Shown here: in pieces, positions 57,851 through 64,000 of the stretch
Layout: each line of letters opens with the position of its first letter
Position numbering within the stretch: the first letter of the stretch is position 1
Assembly: GCA_947496235.1 (NCBI GenBank)
Contig: CANMCE010000001.1
Location: 434,001-498,000 of the forward strand
DNA: 64,000 bases
Direction: 5' to 3'
From: an uncultured Glaciecola sp.
GTDB taxonomy: Bacteria; Pseudomonadota; Gammaproteobacteria; Enterobacterales; Alteromonadaceae
Position numbers and translations under genes: made by a program
The notes under the pieces: model-generated
What the model saw: only the letters and a program-made list of their open reading frames with translations
What the model was told of the DNA's origin: nothing
Database searches by the model: none

Positions 57851-57989
57851 TCTTCTCAAACGCCAAATTTTTCTCATAAAAGCAAAATCCTTAGCTTTTT
57901 CGTGTTGTTTACCGAGCAAGAAAAAGGGATAATTACCCTACTTCAATAAATTCATCATTTATCAAATTGTTACAGGGCAATCGCCAGAT

Positions 57990-58568
57990 ATGACAGATTT
58001 ATTACTGTTACTTATTGGGACAGTGTTAGTTAATAATTTTGTGCTAGTTCAGTTTTTAGGGTTATGCCCTTTTATGGGTGTGTCTGGCAAATTAGAAACA
58101 GCCATGGGCATGTCGCTAGCCACTACCTTCGTGCTTACTATAGCATCGATGAGTAGTTACCTAGTTGAAACTTACATTTTACAGCCTTTAGAAATTTCAT
58201 ACCTGCGTACCTTAAGTTTCATTTTGGTGATCGCAGTCATAGTACAATTCACCGAAATGGTGGTACGAAAAACCAGCCCGACTCTCTACCGATTATTAGG
58301 CATATTTCTGCCGTTGATAACCACTAATTGTGCTGTACTAGGTGTTGCTTTACTCAATACCACCAAGCAGCATAATTTTATTGAATCTATCATTTATGGT
58401 TTTGGCGCAGCAGTTGGCTTCTCCTTCGTACTAATTTTATTTGCTGCAATGCGGGAGCGCTTAGCCGCAGCGGATGTGCCCGCCCCTTTCAAAGGTGCAT
58501 CTATTGCTATGATCACTGCAGGTTTAATGTCATTGGCCTTTATGGGTTTTGCAGGGTTGATTAAATGA
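57990..58568 (+). CDS. rsxA: Electron transport complex subunit RsxA
   Basis: 192 residues, six membrane helices. Inner-membrane core subunit of the Rnf/Rsx complex. The N-terminal [34 protein letters not shown], with its conserved Cys, and central [21 protein letters not shown] are highly conserved. First gene of the operon; the stop overlaps rsxB by 4 bp. In other Alteromonadales the complex is linked to Na+ translocation or SoxR reduction; which applies here is unknown. Confidence 0.96.
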   Translation: MTDLLLLLIGTVLVNNFVLVQFLGLCPFMGVSGKLETAMGMSLATTFVLTIASMSSYLVETYILQPLEISYLRTLSFILVIAVIVQFTEMVVRKTSPTLYRLLGIFLPLITTNCAVLGVALLNTTKQHNFIESIIYGFGAAVGFSFVLILFAAMRERLAAADVPAPFKGASIAMITAGLMSLAFMGFAGLIK

Positions 58569-59134
58569 CATTTACCTTGATAGCCATACTATCTTTTGCC
58601 GCACTAGCACTCATTTTTGGTGCTCTGCTGGGATTTGCTTCTATTAAATTTAAAGTTGAAAGCGATCCCTTAGTCGACCAAATTGATAATATTTTACCGC
58701 AAACACAATGTGGTCAATGTGGATACCCAGGTTGTAGACCCTATGCCGAAGCAATTGCCAACGGAGACGAAATAAATAAATGTCCTCCAGGCGGTGAAGC
58801 CACCATCAAAGAGCTAGCTGATCTCATGGGAGTGGAAGCAAAACCTTTAGATGCAGCCCACGGCACCGAAGACGTCAAGAAAGTAGCCTATATACGTGAA
58901 GCTGAATGTATCGGCTGTACCAAATGTATTCAAGCATGTCCGGTAGACGCCATCATTGGTGCAGCTAAACAAATGCATACTGTAATTATTGATGAATGTA
59001 CAGGATGTGACCTCTGTGTAGAGCCCTGCCCTGTTGATTGTATCGACATGGTGCCGCTTGCAGAATCCTCGCAAAATTGGAAGTGGGACTTTAACACTGT
59101 CACAGTTGGTGACATTCCCATAAGGCAGTTATAA
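58565..59134 (+). CDS. rsxB: Electron transport complex subunit RsxB
   Basis: 189 residues, iron-sulfur protein. N-terminal membrane helix, a 4Fe-4S domain with CGQCGYPGC (about 49-57), and two ferredoxin 4Fe-4S motifs: [13 protein letters not shown] and [19 protein letters not shown] overlap with rsxA. Transfers electrons within the Rsx complex. Ends at 59134, and rsxC begins at the next base. Confidence 0.96.
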   Translation: MTFTLIAILSFAALALIFGALLGFASIKFKVESDPLVDQIDNILPQTQCGQCGYPGCRPYAEAIANGDEINKCPPGGEATIKELADLMGVEAKPLDAAHGTEDVKKVAYIREAECIGCTKCIQACPVDAIIGAAKQMHTVIIDECTGCDLCVEPCPVDCIDMVPLAESSQNWKWDFNTVTVGDIPIRQL

Positions 59135-61105
59135 ATGTTTGCAGACTTTGATCAAATAATGGAAAGACTGGCGACCAAGCAATTGTGGGATTTTGCTGGC
59201 GGTGTTCACCCTGATGGTCATAAAGGGCTATCCAACCAACACCAAATTGCTGACGCAGGTTTACCTGATTACCTTTATATACCTATCAAGCAACATATAG
59301 GTGTAGATGCTGAATTAATTGTAAATGTCGGCGACCGAGTAAAATCAGGTCAACCGTTAACCGAAAGCCATAACCCCTTTGCAGTGCCTGTGCATGCCAG
59401 TTCTTCAGGGGAAGTCATCGCTATTGACGAACATATTGCAGCTCACCCTTCTGGGATTAAAGAAGCGACTATCACCATCAAAGTAGACGGTTTAGACACG
59501 CAATACAATTTTGATCCTGTGAACAACTACAATACCCGAGACAAAGCTGAAATTGTAGAAGCCATTTGTAAAGCTGGCATCAGCGGAATGGGCGGAGCTG
59601 GCTTTCCTACCCATTTAAAATCTAATAATGTGAAACCTATTGAGTTTCTCATCATTAACGGTGTTGAATGTGAACCCTATATCACCGCCGACGATAGATT
59701 AATGCGCGAGCACGCTTGGCAAATCCGCCAAGGCATAGATGTTTTAAACTACTTGTTGAAACCTCGCCAAGTATTAATTGCAATCGAAGACAACAAGCCA
59801 GAAGCATTTGAGACCATGTCCATCGCTTGTCAGCAACAAGACAACTATCAGGTCATAAGTATTCCTACTAAGTATCCAGCTGGCGGTGAAAAACAACTCA
59901 TTCAAATGTTGACGTCCAGAGAAGTGCCATCAGACGGTCTTCCTGTGGATGTTGGTTGCCTAATGTACAATGTGGGCACCTGTTATGCTGTTGCTGATGC
60001 CATCATCGAAGGGAAACCCTTAACTAAACGCGTGGTTACCCTGACCGGAAAAGCATTGGAAAAACCGCAAAACTTCTGGGTTAAAATTGGCACCCCGGTC
60101 GAACATTTATTGCAGCTAAGTGGCTACAATCCTGACAAACAAGAGTACCCCCGTATCATCATGGGCGGACCTATGATGGGTTTCACCCTAAGCAGTGTAA
60201 AAGTACCTGTCATAAAAACCACCAATTGTTTGTTAGCACCAGAGAAAAATGAACTTGCCATTGTAGAAGATGAACGCGCATGTATTCGTTGTTCAGCTTG
60301 CGCCGATGCCTGTCCTATTAGCTTATTACCCCAACAATTGTATTGGTACTCAACCTCAAAAGATTATGAAGTAGCGCAACAATATAATCTCTTTGATTGC
60401 ATAGAATGTGGCGCATGTGCCTTTGTATGCCCGAGTGAAATTCCACTCGTGCACTACTACCGAATAGCAAAAGCTGAGATTCGCCAGCAAAAAGTTGAAA
60501 AAGAAAAATCCGAAAAGGCTAAACAACGTTTCGAAGCCAGAAAAGCTCGTTTGTTAAAAGAGAAAAAAGAGCGAGAAGAAAAACATCGATTAGCGGCTGA
60601 GGCTCGTAAACGCGCTATGCAATCAGACGATTCCGGTGCGAAAGACAAGATAGCCGCTGCACTTGCACGAGCTAAAGCTAAGAAAGCAGGTCAAGCTACA
60701 ACTGAAGCACCTAAAGAATCGAGCGGTGCTCCTCAGGCTCAATCCCAGCAAGATAAGGTAGCCGCAGCCATTGCCCGCGCAAAGGCAAAAAAGGCAGCAC
60801 AACAAAGCGACAACGCCGCCAGCGAAAAAGAGCAGAATACTGAGACTCAAAAGACGGAGGATAATCCGTCTCAAGACGATAAAAAGGCCAAAGTTGCCGC
60901 CGCCATAGCCCGCGCAAAAGCGAAAAAAGCGGCTCAGCAATCTGAGGATGCTAACGAGCCAAAACAAGAAAATGACCAACAGGCTTCTGAAGAGTCAAAA
61001 CCAGCTTCGGAAATATCCGAACAAGACAAAAAAGCAAAAATAGCGGCAGCCATTGCCAGAGCAAAAGCTAAAAAGGCTGCAAATAAAAAGGCTAATGATG
61101 AGTAA
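59135..61105 (+). CDS. rsxC: Electron transport complex subunit RsxC with repeat tail
   Basis: 656 residues. NADH- and FMN-binding core with [30 protein letters not shown] and [13 protein letters not shown], then two 4Fe-4S motifs at about 383 ([13 protein letters not shown]) and 423 ([13 protein letters not shown]). The C-terminus is a lysine/alanine-rich tail with four copies of a near-identical unit [12 protein letters not shown], at about 504, 540, 585 and 633, separated by charged linkers. Length polymorphism of this tail is known for RsxC proteins. The 3' end overlaps rsxD by 8 bp. Confidence 0.95.
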   Translation: MFADFDQIMERLATKQLWDFAGGVHPDGHKGLSNQHQIADAGLPDYLYIPIKQHIGVDAELIVNVGDRVKSGQPLTESHNPFAVPVHASSSGEVIAIDEHIAAHPSGIKEATITIKVDGLDTQYNFDPVNNYNTRDKAEIVEAICKAGISGMGGAGFPTHLKSNNVKPIEFLIINGVECEPYITADDRLMREHAWQIRQGIDVLNYLLKPRQVLIAIEDNKPEAFETMSIACQQQDNYQVISIPTKYPAGGEKQLIQMLTSREVPSDGLPVDVGCLMYNVGTCYAVADAIIEGKPLTKRVVTLTGKALEKPQNFWVKIGTPVEHLLQLSGYNPDKQEYPRIIMGGPMMGFTLSSVKVPVIKTTNCLLAPEKNELAIVEDERACIRCSACADACPISLLPQQLYWYSTSKDYEVAQQYNLFDCIECGACAFVCPSEIPLVHYYRIAKAEIRQQKVEKEKSEKAKQRFEARKARLLKEKKEREEKHRLAAEARKRAMQSDDSGAKDKIAAALARAKAKKAGQATTEAPKESSGAPQAQSQQDKVAAAIARAKAKKAAQQSDNAASEKEQNTETQKTEDNPSQDDKKAKVAAAIARAKAKKAAQQSEDANEPKQENDQQASEESKPASEISEQDKKAKIAAAIARAKAKKAANKKANDE

Positions 61106-62177
61106 ATTAACAGTCGCCAGTTCTCCCCATTATCATAACCAGCGAGACACTGGTGCAGTAATGCGCATGGTGATTTTCGCTTGTATCCCGGGCATTGCTA
61201 TGCAAACTTGGTTTTTCGGTTATGGCGTGTTAATTCAAGTATTTCTTTGCGTCTTAACAGCTGTTGTATCTGAAGCCATTATTCTAGAAATACGTAAAAA
61301 GAATACTGTGCGTGCGGTTAAAGATTACAGTGCAGTGCTTGCAGGCTTACTTTTGGCCATTAGTATTCCGCCTTTATCACCTTGGTGGATTTCAGTCATA
61401 GGCGCTAGCTTTGCAATTATCGTGGTTAAGCAGTTTTACGGCGGTTTAGGCTATAATATGTTTAACCCAGCAATGACCGCCTATATCATGTTGTTGATAT
61501 CTTTTCCGGTGCAAATGACATCATGGCTACCTCCTATTAGTCTAACGGAACAGCAATTTAGCTTATGGGATGCTATTCATACTGTGTTCACAGGCTTTAC
61601 TGCTGAAGGCTATAGTGTTGGGCAATTAAGAGTTGGGGTAGATGGCGTTACCATGGCTACGCCACTTGATCACATGAAGACCCAATTGACCCAAGGTTAT
61701 ACGGTAGACGAAGCCTTAACCAACGATATTTATAGCGGTAACTCAGGCATTGGATGGGCGCCAATTGCTATCGCTTTTTTACTTGGTGGATTGGCGCTGA
61801 TAAAGCTAAGAGTAATTAATTGGCATATTCCATTCAGTATGATCGCAGGCGCTTTGATTACAGCGTTTATTTTTTACTTGGTAGATCCTTCAACATTCGC
61901 ATCACCTTGGTTCCACTTTATTAATGGAAGCTTGGTTTTCGGTGCTTTTTTCATCGCCACAGACCCTGTATCTTCATCAACTACTAATAACGGCAGACTC
62001 ATTTTTGGATTCGCCATTGGTGTGTGGATAATTATTATTCGTACATGGGGAAATTATCCTGATGCTGTGGCCTTTTCAGTGGTGTTGATGAATATGGCGG
62101 TGCCTTTAATTGACTATTACACCAAACCTCGCACCTATGGACATAAGTTGAAAGCCAAATCGATGTCGGAGAAATAA
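61098..62177 (+). CDS. rsxD: Electron transport complex subunit RsxD
   Basis: 359 residues from the second of two adjacent ATGs (AAAGG lies upstream); a much longer frame beginning at 61053 is not used. Nine or ten membrane helices. The flavin-attachment motif is [10 protein letters not shown] (about residues 188-197), where a Thr carries covalent FMN in this family. C-terminal [17 protein letters not shown] is conserved. Second to none but rsxC overlap; transcribed in the rsx operon. Confidence 0.94.
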   Translation: MSKLTVASSPHYHNQRDTGAVMRMVIFACIPGIAMQTWFFGYGVLIQVFLCVLTAVVSEAIILEIRKKNTVRAVKDYSAVLAGLLLAISIPPLSPWWISVIGASFAIIVVKQFYGGLGYNMFNPAMTAYIMLLISFPVQMTSWLPPISLTEQQFSLWDAIHTVFTGFTAEGYSVGQLRVGVDGVTMATPLDHMKTQLTQGYTVDEALTNDIYSGNSGIGWAPIAIAFLLGGLALIKLRVINWHIPFSMIAGALITAFIFYLVDPSTFASPWFHFINGSLVFGAFFIATDPVSSSTTNNGRLIFGFAIGVWIIIIRTWGNYPDAVAFSVVLMNMAVPLIDYYTKPRTYGHKLKAKSMSEK

Positions 62178-62183
62178 CAGCTG

Positions 62184-62846
62184 ATGTTAAAGTTTATTAG
62201 CAAAAATGCGGGAATTTTAGGACTCTTTGCCATTATCACTACCGGCTTGATTGCGCTTACTTATTGGCAAACTAAAGACCGTATTTATCAAGCCCAGCAA
62301 ACGCAATTACTCAGCATTTTAAATCAACTGGTACCTGAGGAAAGTCATGATAATGCGCTACACACTGACTGCATTATTATTCCAGCAAATCCTTTACTTG
62401 GTGATCGAACCCAACGCGCTTACCGGGCACGGCTAGAACAACAAAACCAAGCGATAATTATTGAAACCACTGCACCAGATGGTTACAGCGGTGATATTCA
62501 AATAGTAGTAGCCGTCGATACTCAAGAAACCGTGCTTGGTGCGCGAGTATTAAAGCACAAAGAAACGCCTGGGCTTGGCGATAAAATTGATACGCGAGTA
62601 AGCGATTGGATTTACGGATTTGCAGAGGTAGTCTATAACGAAGAAGTCAGTAACCGCTGGAAAGTTAAAAAAGATGGCGGTCAGTTTGATCAATTTACTG
62701 GTGCTACTATTACTCCAAGAGCTGTAGTCAGAGCCATCGCTAATGCAGCCGCTTACGTAAATCAACATCAAGATCAGTTGTATACTGTACCCGCTAATTG
62801 CGAAGCTCCTGTAGAAAATGCGGAGGCCACCGATGAACGAATTTAA
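62184..62846 (+). CDS. rsxG: Electron transport complex subunit RsxG
   Basis: 220 residues, one N-terminal membrane helix (8-29). Periplasmic FMN-binding domain with the covalent site TGATITP (SGAT-type, Thr near 174). The family phrase [12 protein letters not shown] is present (about 124-135). Begins 6 bp after rsxD; its 3' end overlaps rsxE by 14 bp. Confidence 0.94.
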   Translation: MLKFISKNAGILGLFAIITTGLIALTYWQTKDRIYQAQQTQLLSILNQLVPEESHDNALHTDCIIIPANPLLGDRTQRAYRARLEQQNQAIIIETTAPDGYSGDIQIVVAVDTQETVLGARVLKHKETPGLGDKIDTRVSDWIYGFAEVVYNEEVSNRWKVKKDGGQFDQFTGATITPRAVVRAIANAAAYVNQHQDQLYTVPANCEAPVENAEATDERI

Positions 62847-63528
62847 AAACCTATTTGTTCAAGGCATTTGGAAAAACAACCCCGCCATTGTTCAGCTATT
62901 AGGTTTGTGTCCACTGTTAGCTGTCACCGGCACTGTGATAAATGGTTTAGGCCTTGGCTTAGCCACCACTATGGTATTACTGGGATCAAATATAACTGTA
63001 TCTCTTGTTCGAAATTGGGTTCCCAATGAAATTCGAATCCCTATTTTTGTTATGGTCATTGCCTGTTTTGTGACCGTGATCGAATTATTGATGAATGCTT
63101 ATACCTACGAGCTTTATCTAACCCTAGGCATTTTCATCCCTTTAATTGTTACTAACTGCGCCATTATTGGAAGAGCTGAGGCTTATGCATCAAAGAATCC
63201 AATCAAGTTTGCCGCGTTTGACGGATTAATGATGGGTTTCGGCTTTACTATTATCTTGGTCATTCTTGGCGGCATGCGAGAAGTCTTAGGCCAAGGTACC
63301 TTGTTCTCTGGCGCTGAATTACTCTTTGGAGCTTGGGCAGAAAATCTAACCCTGACCTTATATACCTCTGATGCCAAATTCCTTTTGGCTATTTTACCTC
63401 CGGGTGCTTTTTTAGGTATGGGACTTTTAATAGCCGCGAAAAATGCCATTGATACTGCCATTGCTGCACGCCAACAACAAACAGAAAAAGTAGTAGCTCG
63501 CGCCAGAGTGACTGGAACAGATTTATGA
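62833..63528 (+). CDS. rsxE: Electron transport complex subunit RsxE
   Basis: 231 residues from the ATG at 62833 (GGAGG 6 nt upstream); the frame could start earlier at 62818. Six membrane helices; [27 protein letters not shown] and [22 protein letters not shown] mirror RsxA, its paralog. Last gene of the rsx operon; the stop overlaps nth by 4 bp (ATGA). Confidence 0.95.
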   Translation: MNEFKNLFVQGIWKNNPAIVQLLGLCPLLAVTGTVINGLGLGLATTMVLLGSNITVSLVRNWVPNEIRIPIFVMVIACFVTVIELLMNAYTYELYLTLGIFIPLIVTNCAIIGRAEAYASKNPIKFAAFDGLMMGFGFTIILVILGGMREVLGQGTLFSGAELLFGAWAENLTLTLYTSDAKFLLAILPPGAFLGMGLLIAAKNAIDTAIAARQQQTEKVVARARVTGTDL

Positions 63529-64000
63529 ATAAACAAAAACGCCTAGAAATTCTTACTAGGCTAAGAGATAACAATCCAAACCCGACCACAGAATTAAACT
63601 TTTCCTCTCCGTTCGAATTATTGATTGCCGTGATCTTATCGGCACAAGCAACTGATGTGGGCGTAAACAAAGCCACAGATAAGTTGTTTCCTGTGGCGAA
63701 TACCCCTGAAGCTATTTACGCTTTGGGTTTAGAAGGTTTAAAAGACTATATCAAAACCATAGGTTTGTTTAATTCTAAAGCCAAAAACGTACTTGAGACC
63801 TGTCGTATTTTAATGACCCAATATAACTCCCAAGTACCCGAGGATCGTGCTGCACTTGAAGCCCTTCCCGGCGTTGGCAGAAAAACCGCAAACGTGGTAC
63901 TCAATACCGCTTTTGGCTGGCCAACAATTGCGGTAGACACCCATATATTTCGGGTTAGCAATCGCACTAAATTCGCCATGGGTAAAAACGTTGATCAGGT
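63525..64000 (+). CDS. nth: Endonuclease III (3' truncated)
   Basis: 158 codons are visible, cut off by the window edge. DNA glycosylase/AP lyase for oxidised pyrimidines. N-terminal [20 protein letters not shown]; catalytic K120 in the helix-hairpin-helix [16 protein letters not shown]138 in AVDTHIFRV. The 4Fe-4S cysteines lie beyond the edge. The start overlaps the rsxE stop (ATGA), the same rsx-nth junction as in E. coli. Confidence 0.95.
   Translation, partial: MNKQKRLEILTRLRDNNPNPTTELNFSSPFELLIAVILSAQATDVGVNKATDKLFPVANTPEAIYALGLEGLKDYIKTIGLFNSKAKNVLETCRILMTQYNSQVPEDRAALEALPGVGRKTANVVLNTAFGWPTIAVDTHIFRVSNRTKFAMGKNVDQ

Overview
The window is a stretch of bacterial chromosome from a gammaproteobacterium. 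It is most likely a marine member of the Alteromonadales (Paraglaciecola/Glaciecola/Alteromonas-like), inferred from AT-rich DNA, protein style and gene order. Many blocks match enterobacterial and alteromonad backbone order: pdxB-asd-fimV, fabB-mnmC-yfcL-epmC, fadR-nhaB-dsbB, rnd-fadD-slp-tsaB-yoaA and rsxABCDGE-nth. No phage, complete insertion sequence, CRISPR array or plasmid module is visible.

Region by region. 1-2437: end of a 3-hydroxybutyrate/PHB catabolic cluster (MetX-like hydrolase, secreted PHB depolymerase with a type II catalytic domain, 3-hydroxybutyrate dehydrogenase). 2514-6781: nadK, recN behind a LexA box, bamE, and a PerM/AI-2E family membrane protein. 6807-8627: an exported GH2 beta-glucuronidase. 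8729-15142: fimV, asd, pdxB, fabB on the minus strand. 15307-21860: mnmC, three tandem FlgO-like lipoproteins, yfcL, an ATP-NAD kinase family protein and epmC. 21990-25913: a thioesterase, a TPR/retropepsin-like membrane protein, and four poorly characterised small genes, one apparently frameshifted. 25977-31245: fadH, fadR, nhaB, dsbB. 31220-40215: ycgN, a FAH-family hydrolase, ycgL, rnd, fadD, an alpha/beta hydrolase, slp, a small protein, tsaB and yoaA, all minus strand. 40266-44004: NatAB-type ABC exporter, Yip1 and DUF3025 proteins. 44085-50892: M28 peptidase, asnB, a LysR regulator divergent from frmA, and a periplasmic solute-binding protein. 50960-56891: queE/queC, LysR, uvrB, MATE transporter. 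56892-63528: a long AT-rich non-coding stretch, two identical tRNA-Asn genes and the rsxABCDGE electron-transport operon. The truncated nth gene ends the window.

The genes fit a free-living heterotroph. Fatty-acid degradation (fadH, fadD), unsaturated fatty-acid synthesis (fabB) and their regulator fadR are close together, and FadR-like sites are visible upstream of fabB and fadR. DNA repair genes (recN, uvrB, yoaA, nth) and tRNA/translation modification (mnmC, tsaB, queE, queC, epmC) are also well represented.

I found no clear new defence or biosynthetic system. The most interesting leads are: CTAG-flanked short repeats that resemble remnants of an IS5-type mini-element; several perfect palindromes that look like operators (fadD, frmA, upstream of the MATE gene); a terminator-like hairpin in the asnB leader; a frameshifted NTF2-like gene; a structured G-rich intergenic region at 24.7-25.1 kb; and the triplicated FlgO-like lipoprotein operon.
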